Below are positions 31,474-40,146 of a stretch of 64,000 nt of DNA, piece by piece. The translations under genes and the position numbers were made by a program. Every line of letters begins with the position of its first letter. Within the stretch, counting starts at the first letter, position 1. Below the pieces are notes generated by a model. The model did no database searches and had not been told where the DNA came from. It was given only the letters and a program-made list of their open reading frames with translations. Source of the stretch: JAKQHY01 sp034429475 (GTDB lineage Bacteria; Chloroflexota; Anaerolineae; B4-G1; SLSP01); contig DAOUGD010000126.1 of NCBI GenBank assembly GCA_034429475.1, positions 62,001 to 126,000 of the forward strand. The letters run 5' to 3'.

Positions 31474-34287
31474 ATGGCTGCTAAAAAGAGAGAGACGCTG
31501 ATATCGGTGAAACCATCGAGCAGCGCGCGCCCCCGCCCGACGGTGGGGTTGCTGCTTTCCTGGCTGCGGGATGATTATCAAAGCGGCCTGGTGATGGATA
31601 TGCATACGATAGCCCAAAAATTGGGGGTGGACTTGCTGTGTTTTGTGGGCGGCGATTTGCGCGAGGCGTATCCGCAAAACGTGATCTACGATCTGATCTC
31701 CTCCCAATGCGTGGAGGGTCTGATCATCAGTCCTTCCCTGTCGCACGCTTGCGACCCCGCCGTCCTGCACAATTTCTACGCCCGGTTTGCGGACCTCCCG
31801 CTGGTGAGCGGCGCGTTTGGCGTGCCGGAAATCAATCAGATTTTGTGCGACAACCTGGTGGGGATGCGCCGGGCGGTCGAACATCTTATTGTCGAACACC
31901 ACTATCGCCGGATTGCCTTCGTCCGAGGGCCGGTGGGCCAGCCGGAGGCAGAGGCGCGGTATCAGGCATATCAAGAGGTGCTGGCCGCGCACCAGATTCG
32001 CCTGGATGAGAAATTAGTCATATTGGGCGACTTTACCGGCCCTGGTTCTCGCGCGGCTATTACCGAATGGCTCCAAAAGGGTGAGATTGTGGACGCCATT
32101 GTGGCTTCCAATGACGTCAGCGCGATGATTGCCATGGAAATATTGACGGCCCATGGCCTGCGGACGCCGGAGGACGTGGCAATAGTGGGGTTCGATGATG
32201 TGCCGGCCGCGCGCGCCCTGAGTGTGCCCCTGACGACCGTGCGCCAGCCGTTCTCCCAGATGTCGGAAATGATGATGGCGAACTTGCTGGCGCAGATCCG
32301 GGGAGAAACGCCGCCGGTCATCCAGATGGTGCCCTCTGAGTTGATTGTGCGTCGTTCGTGCGGCTGCCTGCCGGCATCGGTCCAACAGGCGCAGTTGGAA
32401 ATGAGCGCGTATGTTGGCAAGGAAATCCTGGTGATGTCACGGGAGACCGTCCCGCAGGACGTTCCAGAAGTGCTGTGGTATGCCATGGTGGACGAGTTGG
32501 AAGGTGTCCTGGAGGGCAAATTCCTGGTCGCCTTTGACCAGATGTTGCACCAGACCTACCAGATGCATGGCGATATGGAGCGCTGGCAGGGAGTATTATC
32601 CTCTCTGCGCCATGCGGCGATGCTGTATGGGGTGCGGCAGCGTGCGGCGCGCCCGGAGTTCTTCGGCGCGCCGTTGGTGATGCGGCTGGAGACGCTCATA
32701 CAGCAGGCGCGGATTCTGGCCAGCGAGGCAGCGTTGCGTATGAGCACTCGGCTGCGCCAGGACGACCGGGTGTATGTAGCCAATTCTCAGGCGTTGGATA
32801 GGGCGATGAACGCAGTGTTGGATTTATCTGAGCTGCCTGGGGTGTTTGCCCGTTTTTTGCCTCCCATTCCCATGAACATTTGCCACATAGCCCTCTATGC
32901 CGGAGATGGGCCAGCGTTCACTTCCCGCGCCCGGTTGGCGGTGAGTTACACACGCGGCCAATCGCAATTCCACCCAGACTCGGCTGCTTACCCGGCTACT
33001 GATTTGTTGCCGGCGCCTCTGTGGCCGCCGGCAGAACGGACGACCGTGGTGATTATGCCGTTGTTGATGCAAAACCAACAGTTGGGATTCGCCTTTCTGG
33101 GGCATGACTCTCCCCACATCTGGGTTTATGACCAGCTCAGCAGCCAATTGAGCGGGACTGTTTTTCGCGCCCTGCTGATCCAGCAACAGCAGGAAGCGCA
33201 GCGCGATGTGGAGCGGCTGTTGGCCGACCTCCAGCGGCGCGCTCGCTTGCTGGCCGGCGCTGCCGAGATTTCACGGGCCGCCACCTCGCTCACCCACCTG
33301 AGTGAGTTGCTGCCCCGTGCGGCGACGTTGATTTGTGAGCATTTCCGGTTGTACTATGTTGGAATTTTCCTGCTGGACGAGAGCCGGCAGTGGGCCGTGT
33401 TGAGTGCGGACGCCGGGGCGGCCAACCATCGCCTGTTGGAGCAGGGGTACAAACTGTCTGTCGGCCCTTCGTCCCTGGTGGGAACGTGTATGGCGACGGG
33501 GCAGGCTCAGGTGACGGCGGATGTGACGACGCAGGTCTCCTCTTACCTGGCGCACCCCTTGCTGCCGGACACTCGTTCCGAAGCCGTGCTGCCTTTGCTC
33601 AGCCGGGAGCGCGTGGTGGGCGCCATGAGCATCCAATCGGCCGAGCCGGAGGCCTTTTCCGCAGATGACCTGACGACGCTCCAGACGATGGCCGATCAGT
33701 TGGTCAATGCGATTGAAAATGTCCGCTTACTGGAACAAATGACGGAGAGCCGTTATGAATTGGAGATGGCCTCCGGGCAGTATACGGCCGAATCGTGGCG
33801 GGAGTACGTGAGTCACGCGGCGCAGCAGTTGGGGTATCGTTACCGGCAGGTGGCCGTGGAGCCGACCGCCGAAAAATCCCCTGAAGCGCAAATAGCCTTG
33901 GAACGCAATGTACCGGTGCTGGTGCCCTTGCTGGAAACCCCCGGTGTGCGCAGCGCGTTGGCTACTCCCATCCGCCTGCGCAATCAAATCCTCGGCGTGC
34001 TGAATGTGCGTTTTGAAGAGAGCGACGTGCCGCCCGAAACGGTGGAGTGGGTGAACCAGGTCGCTGATCGTCTGGCGATCTCGTTGGAGAGCGTGCGTTT
34101 GTTGCAGGAAACGCGCAGCACGGCCGAACGTGAGCAGTTAGTCGGGCGGGTGACGGCCCAAATGCGGGCGAACCTGGATGTGGACGCGGTCCTCAGAACG
34201 GCCGCCGCTCAGATCCGTGAGGTCATGGACCTGTCGCGGGTCACGATCCGCCTGGCGACCCGACCGCAAAAGTCAGACGAAGGCTGA
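31474..34287 (+). CDS. Cytosolic LacI-type sugar-binding domain fused to GAF receptor body
   Basis: A 937-residue soluble protein. Residues about 22-310 are a LacI/GalR-type periplasmic-binding-fold domain (PTVGLLLSWLRDDYQSGLV, VEGLIISPSL, RRIAFVRGP, DAIVASNDVSAMIAMEIL, EDVAIVGFDDVPAA, PLTTVRQPFSQMSEMM), but there is no N-terminal helix-turn-helix, so it cannot act as a classical repressor. There is no signal peptide or membrane helix, so it should sense a cytoplasmic sugar or metabolite. A helical segment and a degenerate GAF-like region (about 315-590) lead to GAF1 (about 605-750; LYYVGIFLLDESRQWAVL), the linker YTAESWREYVSHAAQQLGYRY, GAF2 and the tail GRVTAQMRANLDVDAVLRT. RBS is weak; it begins after the heptamer repeat. 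Confidence 0.9.
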   Translation: MAAKKRETLISVKPSSSARPRPTVGLLLSWLRDDYQSGLVMDMHTIAQKLGVDLLCFVGGDLREAYPQNVIYDLISSQCVEGLIISPSLSHACDPAVLHNFYARFADLPLVSGAFGVPEINQILCDNLVGMRRAVEHLIVEHHYRRIAFVRGPVGQPEAEARYQAYQEVLAAHQIRLDEKLVILGDFTGPGSRAAITEWLQKGEIVDAIVASNDVSAMIAMEILTAHGLRTPEDVAIVGFDDVPAARALSVPLTTVRQPFSQMSEMMMANLLAQIRGETPPVIQMVPSELIVRRSCGCLPASVQQAQLEMSAYVGKEILVMSRETVPQDVPEVLWYAMVDELEGVLEGKFLVAFDQMLHQTYQMHGDMERWQGVLSSLRHAAMLYGVRQRAARPEFFGAPLVMRLETLIQQARILASEAALRMSTRLRQDDRVYVANSQALDRAMNAVLDLSELPGVFARFLPPIPMNICHIALYAGDGPAFTSRARLAVSYTRGQSQFHPDSAAYPATDLLPAPLWPPAERTTVVIMPLLMQNQQLGFAFLGHDSPHIWVYDQLSSQLSGTVFRALLIQQQQEAQRDVERLLADLQRRARLLAGAAEISRAATSLTHLSELLPRAATLICEHFRLYYVGIFLLDESRQWAVLSADAGAANHRLLEQGYKLSVGPSSLVGTCMATGQAQVTADVTTQVSSYLAHPLLPDTRSEAVLPLLSRERVVGAMSIQSAEPEAFSADDLTTLQTMADQLVNAIENVRLLEQMTESRYELEMASGQYTAESWREYVSHAAQQLGYRYRQVAVEPTAEKSPEAQIALERNVPVLVPLLETPGVRSALATPIRLRNQILGVLNVRFEESDVPPETVEWVNQVADRLAISLESVRLLQETRSTAEREQLVGRVTAQMRANLDVDAVLRTAAAQIREVMDLSRVTIRLATRPQKSDEG

Positions 34288-34290
34288 GCA

Positions 34291-36675
34291 ATGATGAAAC
34301 CACGCGAGAGAAACTGGGATTTAGGGATTGCCCGCTGGCCTATTTTCTATAAGGTCTTTGTCTTCGTCGGCCTGATTGCCCTGTTGGGCATTGGCGGCGT
34401 CAGCGCCGCTCTGATGAAGTTTTCCTACGACCGCTTGCAGGAACAGGCCCACACCGCGCTGCTCAACTCGGCCAGGCAACAGGCCGACTGGGTGGCCACT
34501 CTGTTGCTGGAGCAAGTCGCCTTTGTGCGGCACATCGGGCTGGATAGCGCGCTGACGACCGAGGCCGCCGCCCGCAGCCGCGAGTACGATCTGACGGCGG
34601 CGTTGACGCGGGCGGAGGAATGGCGTCAAGCCGCGGACGACAGCGAGTTGGTACGGCAAGTCGTGTCTGCCGACCTGAACCCCCTAGTCGGCGTGTTGCA
34701 GACTTATGCGCAGGAATATCCGGCGGTAGTGGCGTTGTTGGTGGTGGAGCGCCATGGCAACACGTTGGCGGCCACCTATCGTCCGGAGGCTTACCACCAA
34801 CAGGAGGCGGACTGGTGGGCTGCGACTTACGCGGAGGGGGCCGGACAGCTCGTCATAACCCCACCTGCCTTGGACGCCCGTACCGGTGCGCGCGTTCTCA
34901 CCGTGTCTTGGCCGATGTATGCGTCCGATGGCTCCCTGATCGGTTTTGTCCACGCCGTATTTGACGTGGCGCCGCTTCAGCAAATCCTCGAAACGGCGAT
35001 GGCCTCCCAGAAATGCTGGTACGTCTTGTTCGACCCGGCGTATGCGCCGGTTGTTGAGACCTCCCAATCCGTGACCGACGAGGTGACAACCGCCTGGTTA
35101 GCGCTGGTCAGCCAACGCGGCGGGGTGCAACCCTTCGCGCTGGCAACCGGTGAGCGGATGGTGGGGGCGGTGGCGCGGCTGGATGCCGCCACGGTTGCCG
35201 AGGCTGAGGTTGCCGGAGTGATTAAGGGGCTGCACTGGTCGCTGCTGGCCTTCCAGCCAACGCGCGTCATCTATGAGGGTATGCGGCAGATCATCGGATT
35301 TGGGGTGCTGTTCGCGCTCATTTTCACAGGAGCTGCGTTGGGCGGTAGTTGGCTGGTGGCGCGCAACATCAAGACGCCGGTAGCGCAGCTACAGCAGGTG
35401 CTACAGCAAGAGGCCGCCGGCGACCAGAACGTGCTGGCCTGGGTGTACGCCGAGGACGAACTCGGTGCGGTGGCGGAAGGCGTCAACCGGCTGCTGAACG
35501 AGGAACGCGCTTTGACGGCGACGGTGGCGCGGCGGGCGGACGAGCGGGCGCGCGAGCGGGCGCGGCGGCAGCGCGACCTGGAGGCGACCGCCGCGGTCGG
35601 GCAGGTCACTTCCGCCACGCTGGATATTGCCAATCTGGCGCAACAGGTGACCGATCTGATCCGGGAACGATTTGGACTGTACTTTGTCGGTCTGTTCTTG
35701 ATGAACGAATCCCGGACGCGCGCGGTGTTGCAGTCCGGCACCGGCGAGGCGGGGGCGTCGCTGCTGGCCCGTGGGTATCGCGTGGCCCCCGGCGAGGGGG
35801 TGATCGGCGTATGCATCGCCGACGGCGCGTCGCATTGGAACCTGGAATTGACGATGGACAGCGCGAACAGTGTGCCCGAATTGCCGTACGCCCGCGCCGA
35901 AGTCGCCCTGCCGCTGCGCTCGCGCGGCGAAGTGCTGGGCGCATTTTGGGCCTTGAGCTATCACACCGAAACCTTCGATGATGAAATGCGCATCGTGCTA
36001 CAGACGATTGCCGATCAGGTCGCCGTGGCCGTGGACAGCATCCGCCTGTTCACCGAACGGCAAGAAGCCACCGTGCGTCTACAGCGTGCGTATGGTGAAG
36101 CGACGCGGGGGGCGTGGGAAGATTTGATGCGCACCCGCAACCTCCTCGGCGCCGGCTATGAATCGCGCGTGGCGGGCGTGGTCAAATTGGCGCCGGCCGA
36201 GCCGGAAGCATGGCGCATCGAGGCGCGCGAGGCCTGGGCCGAAGGGACGCCAACGTTGGGGGCCGTTGATAGGGTCGGCGACTTGCAGGAACAGTCACTG
36301 GCCATCCCGATCATCTCGCGGGGTGAGGTCATTGGGGTCATGGATGTGGCGCGGCCGGCGACCTTTGGGGAATGGACGCCGGAGGAGCAGGCGCAGTTGG
36401 AGTCGCTGACGTCCCAATTGGGCGTGGCGATGGAAAACGCGCGGCTTTACGAGGACGCCCAGGAGCGCGCGGTGCGCCAGCGTTTGATGAGCGATATTTC
36501 CAGCCGGATCCGGGCTTCGTTGAACGTGGATACCGTGTTGCAGACGGCAGTGCGGGAGATGCGCGCGCTGCTCAACTTGAGTGAGGCCGAGGTGCGGTTA
36601 GGGGTGGGGTTTGAAACGCCGGAGCCGTCCGAGTCATCATCCTTGACCCCCGATCTCGATTCTTTAGGAGTATAG
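34291..36675 (+). CDS. Cache-HAMP receptor with two GAF domains and tail
   Basis: A 794-residue protein; two adjacent ATG codons (34291, 34294) are possible. Helix 1 (about 20-45), extracytoplasmic Cache-like domain (about 46-325; QEADWWAATYAEGAGQLVI and VLTVSWPMYASDGSLIGFVH), helix 2 (about 330-355) and a HAMP (about 355-410). GAF1 has the Tyr-Phe variant FGLYFVGLFLMNESRTRAVL with GTGEAG instead of ASSEGG, a sub-type shared with the genes at 40147, 55896, 58724 and 62625. Linker LQRAYGEATRGAWEDLMRTR, GAF2, tail SDISSRIRASLNVDTVLQT. It starts 3 bp after the LacI-type fusion gene. Ligand unknown. Confidence 0.88.
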   Translation: MMKPRERNWDLGIARWPIFYKVFVFVGLIALLGIGGVSAALMKFSYDRLQEQAHTALLNSARQQADWVATLLLEQVAFVRHIGLDSALTTEAAARSREYDLTAALTRAEEWRQAADDSELVRQVVSADLNPLVGVLQTYAQEYPAVVALLVVERHGNTLAATYRPEAYHQQEADWWAATYAEGAGQLVITPPALDARTGARVLTVSWPMYASDGSLIGFVHAVFDVAPLQQILETAMASQKCWYVLFDPAYAPVVETSQSVTDEVTTAWLALVSQRGGVQPFALATGERMVGAVARLDAATVAEAEVAGVIKGLHWSLLAFQPTRVIYEGMRQIIGFGVLFALIFTGAALGGSWLVARNIKTPVAQLQQVLQQEAAGDQNVLAWVYAEDELGAVAEGVNRLLNEERALTATVARRADERARERARRQRDLEATAAVGQVTSATLDIANLAQQVTDLIRERFGLYFVGLFLMNESRTRAVLQSGTGEAGASLLARGYRVAPGEGVIGVCIADGASHWNLELTMDSANSVPELPYARAEVALPLRSRGEVLGAFWALSYHTETFDDEMRIVLQTIADQVAVAVDSIRLFTERQEATVRLQRAYGEATRGAWEDLMRTRNLLGAGYESRVAGVVKLAPAEPEAWRIEAREAWAEGTPTLGAVDRVGDLQEQSLAIPIISRGEVIGVMDVARPATFGEWTPEEQAQLESLTSQLGVAMENARLYEDAQERAVRQRLMSDISSRIRASLNVDTVLQTAVREMRALLNLSEAEVRLGVGFETPEPSESSSLTPDLDSLGV

Positions 36676-36677
36676 GT

Positions 36678-38393
36678 ATGTTTGCCAGCATCCGAGCTTT
36701 CTTAGAGCCGCCAATATTTGTGGATGATGCCGAAAAGACTCGTCAGGCGAGCTTCGTCAGCCAGGGCGTGTCGGTGTTGCTGCTGCTGTCTTTGGGGCTT
36801 TTTATTGGCGTTGGGCTGAGTGGTGCGCAATATCTTCCCCGTCAGGACCCGGTCTACCTCCTAGAGGCGGTGGGCTGGGTTTCCTTTGGTCTGTTTGGCG
36901 CGGTAGTCTCCATTTTGAGCCAAATGCTGGCACGCCGGGGCCAGGTGCGCGGGGCGGCGCTGTTTCTGACTTGGGCGCCTACGCTTGGCTTCACTGTCCG
37001 TTTGCTGCTCTCGGATCGTGGCGTACATACACCGTTTTTCATGCTCTATGGTTTATTTGCGTTGGTAGCGGGTATGGCGATGAGTCGGCGCTCAGGCATG
37101 AGGGTCGCCGGTTGGGGCGTGTTGGTAGGCCTCGGCATGACGGTCGCGGAAGCGCTGGGGGTGAAAAGCGCCCCTCTGACGGAGATTCCGCTTTTTATGT
37201 TTTTGGCCGCCAATAGTTTCGTATTGATCGTAACTGCGATCCTGTTTTACATGGCGCTGGGAAACTTTGAACACTCCCTGGCGCAGGTGCAGCGGGCGAA
37301 CCAGGAATCGCAGGTCCTGCGCGCCTCGTTGGAGCAGCGTGTAGAGGAACGCACCCGCGACCTTTCGCGCCGCGCCCGCTATCTCGAGGCAACGGCGGAC
37401 GTGGCCCGCTACGTGGCTTCGGAACTGGACATGGAAGAACTGCTCTCGCGCATGGTCACGCTGATCAGCGAGCGCTTTGGCTTTTACCATGCCGGCATCT
37501 TCTTGATTGACACCACCGGCCGGTGGGCGGAACTGCACGCGGCTTCCAGCGAGGGGGGCCAGCGGATGTTGGCGCGCGGTCATCGTCTGGAAGTGGGACA
37601 TCGGGGGACGGTAGGCTACGTCACGGCGCGCGGCGAGGCGCGGATTGCGTTGGATGTAGGGGCCGATGCCGTATTCTTTGACAATCCCGACTTGCCGGAC
37701 ACCCGCTCGGCGCTGACATTGCCTTTGCGCGCGCGTGGGCGTATCATTGGTGCGTTGGACGTGCAAAGCAAAGAGGCATCCGCTTTCACGCGCGAAGACG
37801 CGGCAGTATTGCAATCCCTGGCCGACCAGTTGGCGTTGGCGATCAGCAACGCCCGCCTGTTCGAGCGACTGCAAGAAAGCGTGGCGGCGGAACGGCGCGC
37901 CTATGGCGAGTTGAGTTATCGCGCCTGGGTGGAGATGCTGCACGCGCGCGGTGAAATCGGCTACGTGGATGACGCCGAGGGAACTTTCCCGGTCAGCGGG
38001 GCTGTGGCGCCGGCGATAGCGCAGGCCGCGCAGGTTGGCGCCGTAGTGCAGGCCGACGCGCAGACGGTAGCCATCCCGGTGCGGCTGCGCGAGGGCGGCG
38101 ACGTGTTGGGGGTAGTGCGCCTGCGCAAACCGGAACAGGGAGGGGCGTGGACGCCGGAGCAGATTTCGATGATGGAGAGCATTACTGAGCAAATGGGCGT
38201 GGCGTTAGAGCGCGCGCGTCTGTACCAGGATTCGCAACGCCTGGCGATGCGCGAGCGGTTGGTGGCGGAGTCTGCCGGCCGGATGCGGCAGACGCTGGAT
38301 GTGGAAACCGTGCTGAAGGCCGCGGCGGATGAGATCTATCGGGCGTTAGACCTGGAAGAAGTGGTGGTGCGTCTTACGCCGCGCAACCCTTAG
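36678..38393 (+). CDS. Six-helix membrane receptor with two GAF domains and tail
   Basis: A 571-residue protein with six predicted helices (about 32-195), coiled coil, GAF1 (about 250-395; FGFYHAGIFLIDTTGRWAEL, AASSEGGQRMLARGH), linker ERRAYGELSYRAWVEMLHAR with Trp near 417, GAF2 and a textbook tail (AESAGRMRQTLDVETVLKA). Its GAF1 is close to the consensus. It starts 2 bp after the preceding stop with a GGAG site, and the next gene has the same six-helix type of sensor, suggesting local duplication. No catalytic domain. Confidence 0.87.
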   Translation: MFASIRAFLEPPIFVDDAEKTRQASFVSQGVSVLLLLSLGLFIGVGLSGAQYLPRQDPVYLLEAVGWVSFGLFGAVVSILSQMLARRGQVRGAALFLTWAPTLGFTVRLLLSDRGVHTPFFMLYGLFALVAGMAMSRRSGMRVAGWGVLVGLGMTVAEALGVKSAPLTEIPLFMFLAANSFVLIVTAILFYMALGNFEHSLAQVQRANQESQVLRASLEQRVEERTRDLSRRARYLEATADVARYVASELDMEELLSRMVTLISERFGFYHAGIFLIDTTGRWAELHAASSEGGQRMLARGHRLEVGHRGTVGYVTARGEARIALDVGADAVFFDNPDLPDTRSALTLPLRARGRIIGALDVQSKEASAFTREDAAVLQSLADQLALAISNARLFERLQESVAAERRAYGELSYRAWVEMLHARGEIGYVDDAEGTFPVSGAVAPAIAQAAQVGAVVQADAQTVAIPVRLREGGDVLGVVRLRKPEQGGAWTPEQISMMESITEQMGVALERARLYQDSQRLAMRERLVAESAGRMRQTLDVETVLKAAADEIYRALDLEEVVVRLTPRNP

Positions 38394-38405
38394 AGGGGAA
38401 CCGAC

Positions 38406-40136
38406 ATGGCAAAGAGAACAGAACAGACTGATTCGCAAATTGGGTTGATGCGGGATCGCGCCTCGGCCGGACGAGACTTACAGGTGTGGCGTGAAGAATT
38501 GATCGAGCGGATCTTGCGCGTGATGGTCTACGTGGGCGGCCTGATCCTGGTGGCCGGCGCGATTTATCGGCTGACCCAACAGCGCTATCTGGATGTTCTC
38601 TTGTTCCTGACTATCTATGGCGTCCTGATTTTTATTACGTTTCGTCAGGGACTGGGATACGTCACGCGCGTCCGGGCCATGATGGCCCTGGCCTATGGCC
38701 TGGCGCTGGTGGATTTTCTGTCGGATGGACGCACCGGTGGGGCGCGCATTTTCTTGTTGATTTTTGTTTTTACGGCGACGCTCTTCTTGGGCGAACGTCC
38801 GGGCCGCAACGCCTTGATGGTGGCCGCGGCTACCAATGTGGCTTTTGGGATTGCCTTTTCCACTGGCTTCCTGACGGTGAGCAAAATCGCCAGTTCGGCG
38901 GACCCGGCGGCCTGGGTGAGCGGCATCTTGGTGATGTTGGGGATGGGCGCCTTTATTGTGTCTTCCATCAATTACTTGATACCGCGTTTGATTGCGGCCA
39001 TGATCGAAGCCGGTCACCTGGCCCGCGAATTAACCGACTACCAGGATCGCTTGGAAGACCTGGTCGCGCAGCAAGAAATTGATCTGTCTCGCCGAGGTAC
39101 TCGCGCTCAGACCGCTGCGCAGGTGGCCCGTGAGGTGGCCGGTTTCGAGGACCTGGATCAGGCGCTCGATCGCACCGTGCGGTTGATTTCGGAGCAGTTT
39201 GGTTTTTACCACGCGGCCATCTACTTGTTGGAGGCAGGGGGAGAATATTTGACGCTGCGCGCCGCCTCCTCAAAGGGTGGGCAGCTTCTGTTGGCCGAGC
39301 ACTACACGCTGAAGCTGGGAGGCAAGGGGATCATCGTGTATGCCGCGATGCGCGGCGAACCCCGGATCGCGGCAGATGTGACAGAGGATGCTGCGTTTGT
39401 CAGCCATGCGGCTTTGCCGGACACGCGCGCCGAAATGGCGCTGCCTTTGCAGGGACGGGAAGGCGTGATGGGGGTGTTGGATATTCAGGCCGATCAATCG
39501 CACGCCTTCACGGAAGACGACATAGTGGTGTTGCGCACCCTGGCCGATCACATCTCGCTGGTAATCAGTAATGCGCAGTTGGTGCGCCGTCTGGAGTTAC
39601 GTATGGAATCGGAGCGTCAGATTTACCAACAGATGGAACGCAAAGACTGGGCGACGTTGGTAGCGGCGATGGCCGCGCCGGGATTGGTGCGTAACCAACA
39701 AGGCTTGACGCCGGCGCCCACTGAGTTGCATCCGCGTATGGCCCGCGCCCTGGAACAAGTCACGCCGGTGACTGATGGCGCGGCGCGGGCGGTGGCGACG
39801 CCGCTCAAGGTGCGCGGCCAGGTCGTGGGCGTCGTGGATGCGCGGAAACGAGCCGGGGCGGGCGACTGGACACCGGATGAACTGCAATTGTTGGAGACGC
39901 TGGGCGAGCAGCTAGATTCGGCCCTGGACAGCGCCCGGCTATATCAGAATAGCCAACTGTTGGCGAACCGGGAGCGCTTTACGCGCGAGATCGCGGACAA
40001 GATGCGCCGCGCGGTGGATATGAACGATTTGATCAAGACGACGGTGGAAGAGATGGCTGCGGTCCTGAATGCGCCTGTGACTTTTGTGCAGTTGGCGCAG
40101 CCTGCGGAGGATGAAGCGGTTGAGGTCGCCGGCTGA
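38406..40136 (+). CDS. Six-helix membrane receptor with two GAF domains and tail
   Basis: A 576-residue paralog of the preceding gene in layout. A polar N-terminus (AKRTEQTDSQIGLMRDRASA) precedes six helices (about 38-200) with the motif IYGVLIFITFRQGLGYVTRVR in the second third. GAF1 (about 255-395) reads FGFYHAAIYLLEAGGEYLTL; its centre has LGGKGIIVYAAMRGEPRIAA. The linker is RQIYQQMERKDWATLVAAM, GAF2 is followed by the tail REIADKMRRAVDMNDLIKT. AGGGGAA lies before the ATG. The helical half is clearly divergent from the neighbour at 36678, so the pair probably recognises different inputs. Confidence 0.86.
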   Translation: MAKRTEQTDSQIGLMRDRASAGRDLQVWREELIERILRVMVYVGGLILVAGAIYRLTQQRYLDVLLFLTIYGVLIFITFRQGLGYVTRVRAMMALAYGLALVDFLSDGRTGGARIFLLIFVFTATLFLGERPGRNALMVAAATNVAFGIAFSTGFLTVSKIASSADPAAWVSGILVMLGMGAFIVSSINYLIPRLIAAMIEAGHLARELTDYQDRLEDLVAQQEIDLSRRGTRAQTAAQVAREVAGFEDLDQALDRTVRLISEQFGFYHAAIYLLEAGGEYLTLRAASSKGGQLLLAEHYTLKLGGKGIIVYAAMRGEPRIAADVTEDAAFVSHAALPDTRAEMALPLQGREGVMGVLDIQADQSHAFTEDDIVVLRTLADHISLVISNAQLVRRLELRMESERQIYQQMERKDWATLVAAMAAPGLVRNQQGLTPAPTELHPRMARALEQVTPVTDGAARAVATPLKVRGQVVGVVDARKRAGAGDWTPDELQLLETLGEQLDSALDSARLYQNSQLLANRERFTREIADKMRRAVDMNDLIKTTVEEMAAVLNAPVTFVQLAQPAEDEAVEVAG

Positions 40137-40146
40137 GGATGGTAGG

